Source: Tieghemiomyces parasiticus (Eukaryota; Kickxellomycota; Dimargaritomycetes; Dimargaritales; Dimargaritaceae). From it: a DNA stretch of 14,565 nt. Of this stretch, positions 1 to 8,900 are shown in pieces. Each line of letters begins with the position of its first letter. Position 1 is the stretch's first letter. The notes beneath the pieces are model-generated. The model ran no database searches. It saw only the letters and a list, made by a program, of their open reading frames with translations, and was not told where the DNA came from. The stretch lies in assembly GCA_027575765.1 (NCBI GenBank), contig JANBPT010001102.1:1-14565 (forward strand), read 5' to 3'. Made by a program: the position numbers and the translations under genes.

Positions 1-88
1 TCTTTTGTTATTCTTGATGGTTGTATAGGCGCGGCCTATTACAGCTCCTCAAAGGGATAAGCCGTGCTCGGCTTCACTAAACATTGCA

Positions 89-161
89 GGTTTCATAGTG
101 TAGTTGGTTATCACTCGGGATTCTGATTCCCGCGACCCGAGTTCGAGTCTCGGTGAGACCT
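89..161 (+). tRNA. tRNA-Gln (anticodon CTG), intronless
   Basis: This gene encodes the tRNA that decodes CAG glutamine codons. All four arms can be folded by eye. The acceptor stem GGTTTCA (89-95) pairs with TGAGACC (154-160) with one G-T wobble, and T161 is the discriminator base. The D stem is GTG/CAC (98-100/112-114). The anticodon stem is CGGGA/TCCCG (116-120/128-132), with loop TTCTGAT and anticodon CTG at 123-125. The T stem is CCGAG/CTCGG (137-141/149-153) with loop TTCGAGT. The internal B box (GTTCGAGTC, 141-149) and an A-box-like D arm are present, as expected for RNA polymerase III. There is no intron, and CCA is not encoded, as is normal in eukaryotes. The overall sequence resembles eukaryotic tRNA-Gln; the identity call rests on the anticodon. 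Confidence 0.95.
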
Positions 162-165
162 TAAC

Positions 166-170
166 TTTTT
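166..170 (+). terminator. RNA polymerase III T-run terminator of the tRNA-Gln gene
   Basis: A run of five T lies five bases after the discriminator base of the tRNA. This is the usual spacing and form of a pol III terminator. Confidence 0.8.
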
Positions 171-1685
171 CCCCGCCTACCACAATGGTTCATGATAAAA
201 CATTTAGCAATGGTGTCCTGGCACCTATGAGTGGGTCGTCGTTTTGTCAAACGTTAGTACAAGAAATATGCTATACGGGACATGTAGCGTTCTGGTATTA
301 TCCTGGAGATTATTTACTGGTATTAGAACCATCAGAAGTAGGCTAATATATTGTCTTCCAAAAGTAATAGGTGAATTAGGAATGGGGTCATGACTGAGGA
401 TTTTTTTACCTGGGGGGATGGGCTGCACTTGTAGGGCGGGCGCCAAACTGCAGGCCAATACAGCCGCTACGGACGCTGGGCCTATAATGTAACATGCGCA
501 AGCTTGTGCCACTTCTGAACCAGTCTTTACACATAGAGCTCTGTGTGGATCCAATCAGAGTCTAGTTCCAAAGCCGCATACTGGTTCTAATGCAAGTCGT
601 GGTCTGCTCTACGCTGACCCACTCGTCTATAGACTGCTACCCATCACTGGTGCTGCATTAAAGGGAGGTCGTTTGACTCCTACTGCTGGTCATCATGCGC
701 GTTGAGAGTTTGGCCTAAGGGTTAAGATTATTGTTGGTTGCAACCAAGGATGCAGTGCTAATTATCTCTGTACCATACATCTATAATGCCACATCGTGTA
801 AAACTTTACGCATAACCAGGACTCCCTACTTTTTCACCAAGGCTAGAGCTACCATTTAGCCATGCTGGGCAGGGTATAGGAACTTTTAATTCCATAAATG
901 GAAAAGCTACAATTCGACAACTGGGCTGTAAAGGCTAAGGCTGGCATACTTAGCTGGCTTCAATGTTTCCAGGGTCAGAATGGGACCCAAAGAATCCTGT
1001 CAATTTATCTGCTTTCCTGACTCACTCTTATAGGACGGGGCCAATATTTTTAGTATCAACTAGATATCTTCTCCTCCCCATTTACCATTTGCTAAGGAAA
1101 ACGCATGTTCATTGCTATTGGTGTTCGTTTTGTTTTGAATATTCCAAGGACGTTGGTGACAGCTTTAGAATGTTGAATGACCAGATGGTTTAATAATCTG
1201 CACCTACAACTGGGAATTGTTGATGGAGTGTACACTTGACAGTGAATTAAGTTGACTAGCACCGAGTGTTAGTGTGTTACTAGTATAAGCTTGTTGAACC
1301 AGAATTTTACGTCTCCTGCTTGGGCTTGCAACTGGGTGTTTCCACTGTTACTACCAATTCCTATTATTTTTTAGAAAATGTCCCTGGAGAGTATGCAAAG
1401 CAACCGGTGCCAATTAACATTGAGATTGACCATAGCAAGGGCTGTTCTATTCCAGGACTCGTCTGAGACGTATTTAAGTCGTACAGTGTGGGTAATGGTG
1501 CATATTAAGATTGCTCACAGCTATACACCGCCACTTGGCTTAGAGCCTTAAGTACAAGGGCCTATAGCTCATGCCTAGGTTGTCTGTTACGGCTGGGAAG
1601 TATTATGACTCCTGTTCTTTATGTCCTTCTCATACGCTTATACATAGTATGCTTTATTTCTGGCTATGCATTGTCAGATCGGCCT
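171..1685. other. Non-coding spacer, no gene recognised
   Basis: AT-rich sequence downstream of the tRNA. Reading frames are short (109 codons or fewer), have no recognisable domain and show no codon-position bias that I can see. The longest ATG-led plus-strand frame (963-1193, 76 residues) resembles nothing I know. I see no second tRNA, snRNA or transposase remnant. Confidence 0.6.
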
Positions 1686-1960
1686 TGCGGGTACCCAAAG
1701 ACCACGGCCGCAGACAACGACCGGGAGCTCTACAAGCCACAGCATCAGCACACCAGAAGTATCTCTGCCTCCCTAGGAGTAACTATTGGCTAGCCTAGAT
1801 GACTCACAATTACTCACTAAACCACCACAGCTTCACCGACGACCCGGTCAACCTAGAGATCCAACAGAAGAACCAGTATCCCCCAGCTATATACAGCTAA
1901 CTTAACCACATTATAGTGTCTCTTGCGCTTTACGCTGATAAACAGACCCTGAAGTCTCTA
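1686..1960 (+). repeat. Dispersed repeat, copy A (TATA-containing element)
   Basis: This stretch aligns by eye, with many substitutions, to 5251-5520 (copy B) and partly to 6284-6440 (copy C). Shared blocks in order are: a GCCACAGCATC block (near 1735 in A, 5303 in B), a CTGCCTCC/TTGCCTCC block, ACTCACTAA followed by a CACCACA-type block, a GATCCAACAG/GACCCAACAG block, then CCC(A)C-x-GCTATATA. The TATATA here is at 1888-1893. The level of divergence suggests an old mobile or amplified element. No protein-coding content is evident. It could be a fragment of an LTR, a MITE or a SINE-like element. Boundaries are approximate. Confidence 0.6.
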
Positions 1961-2573
1961 CCTACCGCACCAGTGGTAGAGCAGTTTACTACATGCCTAC
2001 TTAGTACTCCAGTCTTTGATAGTTTTTAATATATTTTCTAATTGATAATATACCGACATGCTCTGCGCTTCGGAGTTTATATTGGCCGAAGACCTTCAAG
2101 CACTACAGACAGTGACCGAGACGCTAGGCACGTAGCAAGTAGAGAAGGGATGTGATAATCCACATGGCCGAAATGTTGGTAGCCTATAGACAGCGGGTGT
2201 GTTAACGTATGATTGCCCGTACAGCTCCAACGATTTGACCCTCTCGTATAGGGCCATTCTACGCTTGACCGCATAGAGAGAAAGGGTGAAGGAGAAGGAG
2301 AGGGGGGAGGAGGCGGAATGTTTGTGGATACAAAGACGACGTTACTCTAAATTTAAAAGTTGGGAAAGGGCGGCATTCCTTGATCTACAGCCGCGACCTT
2401 CTTCCACTCGCACTCTCCTCCGCTCCTTTAATTTGACAGAGTAACTTTCTTTGTCGGATAACCCTCCTGTCTGCTGTCTACAACCAACCTGGACGTCACC
2501 CCCCCTCGCTTCCAAGTGAGCGGCTCTCTTCCCGCCCTCAGCCTATTACCTACCAAGCTTACTTTCCCTGCGT
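1961..2573. other. Spacer and 5' flank of the secreted-peptide gene
   Basis: No gene is recognised. The segment changes character near 2274, where an almost pure purine tract (2274-2316) begins. Pyrimidine-rich sequence then runs towards the TATA box at 2574. This second half is probably the promoter region of the small gene at 2713. Confidence 0.5.
2274..2316 (+). repeat. Polypurine tract
   Basis: About 43 bases of almost only A and G on the plus strand, with single interruptions (T at 2287, C at 2314). It sits about 400 bp upstream of the secreted-peptide start codon. It may be a nucleosome-excluding or triplex-prone promoter element, or simple low complexity. No flanking LTR boundary was found, so I do not call it a retrotransposon primer tract. 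Confidence 0.55.
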
Positions 2574-2580
2574 TATATAA
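2574..2580 (+). promoter_or_regulatory. TATA box of the secreted-peptide gene
   Basis: TATATAA lies 133 bp before the ATG at 2713 and is followed by a C/T-rich leader without an intervening ATG. If transcription starts about 30 bp downstream, the 5' leader is about 100 nt. The spacing and the pyrimidine-rich leader fit a strong, compact fungal promoter. Confidence 0.55.
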
Positions 2581-2712
2581 ACTGACTGTCTACCCTCTCA
2601 TCATCTAACTTATCACTTCACAATTCATACCACTGCCTCCACCCTCACAGGACCTCTTAACTCCATTTCGCCACCGCATCCATTTTTCATTTGCACCATT
2701 CTCATCGCAACC

Positions 2713-2928
2713 ATGCATGTTCCTAGTCTCACCACCGTTGCCCTGGTCATTGTTGTCCTAGCCACCAATTCCTCGGCCCATCCGACTCCCACTGCCCCCT
2801 TACTGCCCCAGTCGCCGTCCACCGGAAGTAGCAGTGATCTGCACCGCCGAGGCATTCTTGGTACGGCTATAAAATGGGGCGGGCGTATATTGGGTATGTC
2901 GGGTGGTAGTAGCAATAAGAGCAAATAG
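2713..2928 (+). CDS. Small secreted prepropeptide with dibasic processing site (antimicrobial- or signal-peptide-like)
   Basis: A 71-residue precursor that I cannot assign to a named family. Residues 1-22 are a classic signal peptide: hydrophobic core LTTVALVIVVLA, then NSSA, with likely cleavage after A22. Residues 23-46 form a Pro/Ser/Thr-rich pro-region opening with HPTPTAP (dipeptidyl-aminopeptidase-like X-Pro/Ala repeats) and ending in HRR, a Kex2-type dibasic site at 45-46. The remaining 25 residues start GILGTAIKWGGRILG and end in a Ser/Asn/Lys tail. They are cysteine-free, contain four basic and no acidic residues, and alternate hydrophobic and basic or small residues as cationic amphipathic peptides do. 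The start has a good context (CAACCATG) and lies behind a TATA box. A GTATGT at 2894, inside the last codons, could be a splice donor giving a different C-terminus. Secretion is well supported; antimicrobial, toxic or pheromone function is inference. Confidence 0.65.
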   Translation: MHVPSLTTVALVIVVLATNSSAHPTPTAPLLPQSPSTGSSSDLHRRGILGTAIKWGGRILGMSGGSSNKSK

Positions 2929-3061
2929 TCCTGCCTTATTTTATGCCAGTCCTTAGCCACCGGTGGATCTGCTTTCCACCCTACCATTGCCCATTTTCCA
3001 TAAAGTCATGTTGCACATGCCAACGCAGGAAGTTTTGAAGAAATTCTTGAAATAATCACTG

Positions 3062-3086
3062 GCGGGCTTCGTTTGGGGTGGCCCGC
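3062..3086. other. Hairpin downstream of the secreted-peptide gene
   Basis: GCGGGC (3062-3067) and GCCCGC (3081-3086) form a perfect 6-bp stem around a 13-base loop, and T-G and G-T wobbles could extend it. It lies about 135 bp after the stop codon, so it may fall in the 3' UTR or near the 3' end of the mRNA. No function can be assigned. Confidence 0.4.
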
Positions 3087-5050
3087 TCCTCGTATTGTAG
3101 GACAATGATGCTAAGCCTGCTGGTCATTGATTAAATAGTTGGAGTCGCTTAATGGATGGGATAATCAAAAATCAGAAAGAGGCGATGAGAAAACCGCAGG
3201 GTACGCACTTCGGTATAGGAGAAGTGGAAGAGATAAGAGTAAGAATGGACCCCAATATACATTATGACACTAGACAAAAATGATGAAGAAATGAGGAAAT
3301 GGTGTCCGTAAACAATAAGGGATAATCGGAGAAAAGGGGCAGTAAATCTTAGTGGGTGCATGGGGAGTCCCAGTACGGCGCCAGAGGGATAGATAGGGTT
3401 AAAAGGTGTAGAGGAGAGTAAACCAAAGGAACCCAAGAATGTAGTGGAGTTGCTACGAATACTAGACAGTATAGGAATGCAAGTAGTAAACAGATGAAGA
3501 AACTGCATCCGAATTGGAGACAACGTTTATAAAGAGAAAATAACGGGAGAGATGGCAACGGGATAAAGATGATAGCTAGGCCGTGTAAAACAGAGGACGA
3601 AGAAACGATAAAGGGAGAAAGAGAATTGAGGTGCTTGTCAGCCGCCCACCTCGCGTGTCTTTCCTGTCCCATTGGTAAGGTTAGGCGCTTTGCGGGTGGA
3701 TATGGATTGGAGGCATAGGGTATTGCGGGGGGGAACAGGAAAATCTTTTCTACCATCCGACTCTCTCTGTCCAACCTCAGGCTTGAATGCCGAGGTCGGC
3801 CGCCTGCCTTAGATTCACATTAAATAAAATTTCCATTTCACCTGAATGCCGAGGTCACTCCAGGCAGGCTCAGGCGCGGTGAGGATCACCCGAAATGAGT
3901 ATCCCAGGAGGGGTTCACCCTACCACTACACACTAAGAGGGCTGGGGATTCTTGGGTTGATATAGACTGGACACGTGGATGCGTGTTTTATTGGTTTGGA
4001 ACGGTAAGAAAATGCTTAGAACCATATGTTTATAGCTGAAAAGAGCAAGCACGAGGGAAAATTGAAGGCATGATTACTAACCATGGGTTGAGGTAGGTTG
4101 GGCGTGCCGAAAACGTCTTTAAGAGCGCCACAGAGGCACTGGTGGCATTTACAAATAATGTTACCTAATAGGAATAGTATATTAAAACCGCATCTGATTT
4201 GTAAAACGAAAGCAGTTTGCCTAATGTTTCAATAGTTCAAATCAGGCTAGTGAGGCTGAGCATTAAATAACACATTTAGTGGTGCAATTCTAAGGGAAAC
4301 TTAAATGTGTTGGAACTATGAGTATGCATATTAAATTTGATGAATATGAGAAAATGATGATAAGGATATAAATATGGTTGAGATGACTGATCCTCTGTTA
4401 CCTATGCAAATGGTTAGGGAATTGCTCAGATAAAACAACAGAGAAGAAAGAGGATTGGCAGTTGCATTCGTGCACTCCCATTATACACCCACAGAGGGAG
4501 TAGTATCCACCTCCTCATCTGCGCCTTTGCACAGTCCCTCAGTCCAAAGGGGGACGAGAGTGGTGGGGCTTGCCCCGTTCCTATCACACCAAAAATGTGA
4601 TAAATTCCACGCATGTAATGCCCATAACCTACACCTAGCATCCTTACCCCTATCTGTGCCAGTGGTTTCCACTAAAATATTTCCGCCCTTGCCCAGCAGG
4701 CTTTACACACGTCTGCTGCTAGCTATGAGGCTTCTTATTTTAATGGACGTATTTCTGCTACCCCTGCTAATTCTCTAGACAATACCTTAGCACTCACTTC
4801 AAAGATGCCCAAAAATGCCTACCATAAAATAGCTGTAGCAGTGTTACTAACCAACTAGGGAAGGTAGGAGTTGTACCAAGTGGGGCAGCTAGTTGATGTA
4901 TGACTATATAAAGAAATAGTAGGTAAGTATTATTGATGTCTTTTCAGTTAGAGTGAGGGAAAGCCGTACTTTTTATAGGGGATTGGTGGCTCTTGGGAAT
5001 TGCTGGTGGTTGTGGCCACTGAGCTGAACTTGGGCGTAAGCCCAATCCCA
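3087..5050. other. Long spacer, no convincing gene
   Basis: From about 3160 to 3640 the plus strand is strongly purine-rich, so the minus strand shows long pyrimidine-rich open frames (3149-3508 and 3349-3774) that overlap in different registers. These look like composition effects. One (ATG at 3508, minus strand) begins with a hydrophobic stretch that could pass as a signal peptide, but it has no domain. A paired direct and inverted repeat occurs at 3784-3869. TATATAAA at 4905-4912, followed by GTAGGTAAG, resembles the TATA part of the dispersed repeat and may be another fragment. An open frame at 4455-4778 lacks an early ATG and any recognisable motif. Confidence 0.5.
3784..3869. repeat. 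14-bp direct repeat pair with nested 8-bp inverted repeat
   Basis: TGAATGCCGAGGTC occurs twice exactly, at 3784-3797 and 3843-3856, with a period of 59 bp. Soon after each copy lies one half of an inverted repeat: GCCTGCCT at 3802-3809 and AGGCAGGC at 3862-3869. The intervening sequence is AT-rich. This could be a paired protein-binding site or the scar of a small duplication. Confidence 0.75.
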
Positions 5051-5152
5051 TTCTAAAAAGGCCATTCTACTATAACAAAATTTCTAGCTCTGAAATAGTA
5101 TATTTGGATTTTACCTTAGGATGAACCAATGTGGTAGTCCCCAATCACCACA
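5051..5152 (+). repeat. Direct repeat unit 1, copy 1, ending in a TGTGGT...ACCACA hairpin
   Basis: This unit aligns nearly gap-free by eye to 5731-5834. Shared blocks are AAAAGG-C-ATTCTACTAT, GAATTT-like sequence, CTGAAATAG, TTGGA-TTTACCTT-GGAT and AATGTGGT-GT-CCCAATCACCACA. The end (TGTGGT, 11-base spacer, ACCACA) is an inverted repeat that can fold. It lies about 100 bp upstream of copy B of the TATA-containing repeat, so the two probably belong to one larger element. Confidence 0.75.
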
Positions 5153-5250
5153 GCCACCATTGAGGGCAACCCTCAGACTTGTTGGGTTAGGGCCATGGCC
5201 AGTGACTGCCCATTGTCCTGTGGTTGCAATAGATAGGAAGCCAAGGAGTA

Positions 5251-5520
5251 GTTGTGTGGACACCCAGAAGATAATGACTGCAAATGATAACAGAGCCCTG
5301 CAGGCCACAGCATCTCCCCGCAGAAATACTTTTGCCTCCTTAATACTTACCATTAGCCAAACCACACAACTCATGGTCACTCACTAAGTCACCACAAGTT
5401 AACTGCCAAGCCAATTAGTCCAGGGACCCAACAGGGATTCAATGTACCCACTGGCTATATAAAACCAACAAAGTTACCTAACCTATACCTATCTGTGGTA
5501 GGTAAGACCCCATTAGGGGT
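5251..5520 (+). repeat. Dispersed repeat, copy B (TATA-containing element)
   Basis: Best-preserved partner of copy A (1686-1960). It has the GCCACAGCATC, TTGCCTCC, ACTCACTAAGTCACCACA and GACCCAACAGG blocks, followed by CCCACTGGCTATATAAAA with TATATAAAA at 5456-5464, then a TGTGGTAGGTAAG block. The TATA in a fixed position in all copies suggests that the element carries its own promoter or is a fragment of an LTR. The open frame at 5121-5387 spans this repeat and is not credible as a gene. Confidence 0.65.
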
Positions 5521-5730
5521 GGTTTATTGCAATATGTGCAAGATAGATAAACGGTTAAGGTAAAGGCATTAGGAATTAAGTTTGTGGGCTTATATAGTTG
5601 GGGAATTTGAGGAGGGTTGGGTCTTGGTAGTTAGTCATGAAGGGTTCTTGGTGCATTTGCCAAGGCCAGTTGTTGACATTAAAGGGGTGATACCTGTTCC
5701 TGTGTGCTGATATTAGGCCCAAGTCTAATA
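5521..5730. other. Spacer between repeat units
   Basis: AT-rich; nothing recognisable as a gene. Confidence 0.5.
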
Positions 5731-5834
5731 CCATACCCAAAAGGCTATTCTACTATCACGGAATTTATGGTTCTGAAATAGCAAACTTGGACTTTACCTT
5801 GGGATAATTTAATGTGGTGGTTCCCAATCACCAC
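5731..5834 (+). repeat. Direct repeat unit 1, copy 2, ending in a TGTGGTG...CACCACA hairpin
   Basis: Second copy of the unit at 5051-5152, offset by about 680 bp. The terminal inverted repeat is longer here: TGTGGTG, a 9-base spacer, then CACCACA. Both arms carry the extra base pair relative to copy 1, so the hairpin may be under selection, or copy 1 has lost a base pair. Copy C of the TATA-containing repeat follows about 450 bp further on. Confidence 0.75.
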
Positions 5835-6256
5835 ATCCTGTATGGTGCTGTGGCGGCTTGCAGGGTTTGTGGTATATTAGCTGTTGAATACCAACACTAC
5901 CTTAGATGTTATTTTTCTTGCATTTAATATTAATAAACTATCCCTTGGGACTTGGCTTATTGTGATGATGAAGAGTTAAAAAGATTCAAGTTGTGAAGTC
6001 AGAAATTGCTTAATCCTGGAATGGTTTATGCCAACTAACATGTTATCTTTGATTCTCCCAGTTTACATCTGAAACACTGCAATCAGAGACCTCCAGCTTA
6101 AATGTATCCAACAAATTGGTGTCACTTGTAGATAGCCAGAGTTATTGGGAGGTGGTGATTGCATGCCTTTCAGAATCCATCCAGATTTTGCCAATGATCA
6201 AGAGGATAAAGGGTAAAGACACAATGGAGATGGTGTTTAGTATTTGGTGCTTATAG
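5835..6256. other. Spacer, nothing recognised
   Basis: AT-rich, with no open frame of note and no RNA gene that I can fold. It separates repeat unit 1 copy 2 from the palindrome and copy C, a gap longer than the matching interval between 5152 and 5251. Confidence 0.5.
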
Positions 6257-6278
6257 AATAATAACCTAGGTTATTATT
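6257..6278. repeat. Perfect 22-bp palindrome
   Basis: AATAATAACCT directly followed by its exact reverse complement AGGTTATTATT, centred on CCTAGG, without a spacer. It lies just upstream of repeat copy C. It could be an element end, a dimeric protein-binding site or the product of a palindromic insertion. Confidence 0.85.
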
Positions 6279-6283
6279 TTTAA

Positions 6284-6440
6284 ATGTATTGTGGTAGCAG
6301 GGGGACCCTCACCTAGTTACTTAACCTATATGCCTTCCAATCTGGTATGACTCACCTAGAAGGACTGAACTGTGGAGGTATCTCCCCCCAGAGTCCCCCA
6401 GATCTCCCACTGGCTACTATATACCATCATTGCTAGAGAC
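6284..6440 (+). repeat. Dispersed repeat, copy C (partial)
   Basis: Third, shorter and more diverged copy. It shares a GGTATGACTCACCTA-like block and the distinctive CCCACTGGCTA-CTATATA end, with TATATA at 6418-6423. The 5' part matches copies A and B poorly, so the boundaries are uncertain. Confidence 0.45.
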
Positions 6441-8894
6441 ACCTTCCCCCTTAAAAAATGGTACTTTAATTGAAGTGAGAGGCTGTACCACCACACTACT
6501 TTTCCAGCTGTCTTTTTCCGCCATCTTTACTACTATTTGCTTCTTTTGTTATTGTATTCCTATTATTTTCACTTTGTAATTTTCATTATATTCATAAACC
6601 ATGTTTGATAAGTAGCACCTTAGCTTTCTATGGGATGGATCTGCTCTCCTAGGAAATGGGTTTTTTTTTGTTTGGTATGTGGATAGCATACTTTATCTTA
6701 TCCAGTGCTATCTATCATTTTGATTTTTATTGCACACTCAAATGAACATTTTTCCCATGATGGTCCTTATCCATTCCTTGCCAATGGGGTATGATGCCAG
6801 TCACTTTTTATCTGTTACTTTTGCTGTTGGCCTTTGTTTTGCATGCTTTTGCATAAAAGTGACACCAATTACCAGTTTCCCACCTGTGGTTTGTTCAGTT
6901 TACCATTAGTCCCACTCCACCTTTAGCTCATTTTGGAATGGCCACAGCGTCACCAGGAGAGTCAGCAACCTAGCAGCTGGTCAGCCAGGTGCCAGTACCT
7001 GTACCTGTACAGTTGCATACAAGTATCTTTGAATTGCCCTTTGATATATCAGTAGACATGCAGCCATAGCTTAATTGTACTTGCACTCAGGAATTTACTT
7101 GTCATAATCCCCTGGGTTGTTTTTAGTAGCTCTTTATCTGCACAGGCCCCACATTTGACCAACCACAATACAAAGAGGTGCTTGGCCAATGATGTGTGCT
7201 GGCATTAGTACCTCTAAGGTGTAAACCATGATGTGCTGATAATGGCAGTGGCTTGTGGTACTCTGTATCACACACACCCTGGGTAAACTTTATTCCTCAC
7301 AGATTTGATCAACCACATCATGGAAAAAATATATTCAACTAATCAGCTGGTGATATCCCCGATACCATATGGCTTTCTCTGATTGGTCCGTTAGAGGTGG
7401 TATTTAATTTCTCCCCTGTTTGGGATTTATCAGCCCTATGGTCTCCAATCATATAACTCTGTGGTTTACCTACGAAAGGATGTACCATATCTTCCCCTAT
7501 CTAGACCAAGCCCCCATGGGACATTGAAGGCAATCCTGCACTTGGCAAGGGCATACAGCCACAGGCTTTTCTACCAGTAAGTTGGCAACCAAAACAACGC
7601 CTTGCCTGCTGGCCACCTATCTATTCTTTCGAGTTCCTCAGTTTGACATGCCTAGTAACCTTCCTTTCTCTGGAAAGCTAAAGCTGGGTATTCATATCCT
7701 CTCCATCCCCTGTACTTTAAGCACAAACATGAGGGCTTTTTGTTTTGAGTCACCTTAAGGACCCTCAGTGTTCCATACTCCTTCACTCTTTCAATCTCTC
7801 CTCATTTCCCACATTCTCCCTCATCTGCCGCCAGCCCAATAGCAGCTCTGGTGCTAACCTTCACTTTCCTTGCCTTTCAAGCCTCCCTCATTGGCGACCC
7901 AGATTTCCTCTACTTCTCTTTGTAACCAAGTCCTACTATCTATCAGACCGAAGCATGCCTTAATAGCCCTCACTTTGCTGCCTGCGCCAATTTACTAACA
8001 TTGGGCTCATGTTCCTTGCTCAAACACACTACTCTGTGCACGAATCCACCCTCCAACGCCCGTTTGCTGTGCCGGTCCAGAAATAACTAGACGTGACCTT
8101 CTACATTCAACGATTTCCGTCTACCCTTTCCTTGGCCTCAACTGTGATTCCCTTACTCTAATTACCCTTTCCTTATATCGCTCTCAACGCTTCTACTAGT
8201 TGTGGACCGGACCCCCCCCCTAGACCTCCCTGGCGTATCAGTAACCACTGACTTTCGTCCATTCACCTAACTTGGACAGCTTCCGCTGCCAAAAAAGCAC
8301 CCATCTGCTACAACTAGACTGCCAAGGCCCCTTGTCAATCCGTATTTATTCGACCCCATCGTCCTTATCACAGAACCCGCTGACCAGGTAAGAGCTGTGT
8401 ACCAACCATATCGTTACCACATCGGTTCTCAGGCTGTATGGTTTGTACTTGACTCTTTGAGGACGAAGTCAATCCATATTGTGCCGATAATGTGAATACG
8501 GCTTGGGCTACGGCCTAGTCTTGCACCTTCTGTTGGATATTCCAATGAGAATTGTAGTAACAAGTAGGATTAAATGGCGACAGTTAGCCAAATGGAAATC
8601 CTTTGGCAGCCCTTCAAGTGGGCAAATCGCGATATGAACCTTTAGCTACAACTGATTAACCTATCGCCTCAGGTTAGGTACCTTGGGAAATTTTTATTTT
8701 CCTTTATTCTTATAGAGTGTTTCTTTATAGTGATATTCCCAAATGATTACTAGCTTAATTACGGGTTCTTATTACAATTCCTACCCAGCTAGTCACAAGT
8801 AAACCACTGGCCCCCCACCCGCGACTTTGCTAATTTACCCTCCTGCCTCACCCTATATCCCACATTTCCGGCTTTTGCATCCACTCATCACCAT
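6441..8894. other. Long spacer upstream of the SET gene
   Basis: I find no gene in these 2.4 kb. Frames are short, and the longest ATG-like plus frame (7745-7963) is Ser/Pro/Leu-rich pyrimidine-strand sequence without a domain. From about 7740 the plus strand becomes pyrimidine-rich, and a run of nine C sits near 8212-8220. The last few hundred bases must contain the promoter of the methyltransferase gene; no clear TATA box stands out. Confidence 0.5.
6995..7010 (+). repeat. GTACCT micro-repeat
   Basis: GTACCT twice in tandem followed by GTAC. A short, low-complexity array in the spacer with no assigned role. Confidence 0.7.
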
Positions 8895-8900
8895 TAGGCC

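Noticed and set aside
1965..2000. AGTGGTAGAGCAGTT resembles the D arm and A box of a tRNA
   Set aside because: No anticodon stem, T arm or B box follows, and the corresponding part of repeat copy B has a different sequence, so it is part of the repeat.
2625..2987. 120-codon minus-strand frame opposite the secreted peptide
   Set aside because: The plus strand has a signal peptide, a processing site, a TATA box and a good start context; the minus frame has none of these.
3149..3508. Minus-strand frame with a hydrophobic start and a TATAAA just upstream
   Set aside because: The TATA-like site is only about 20 bp from the ATG, there is no domain, and the frame follows from the strand skew. It is mentioned only as a low-interest finding.
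4455..4778. 107-codon plus-strand frame
   Set aside because: It lacks an ATG at its start and any domain, and its amino-acid composition looks like translated spacer.
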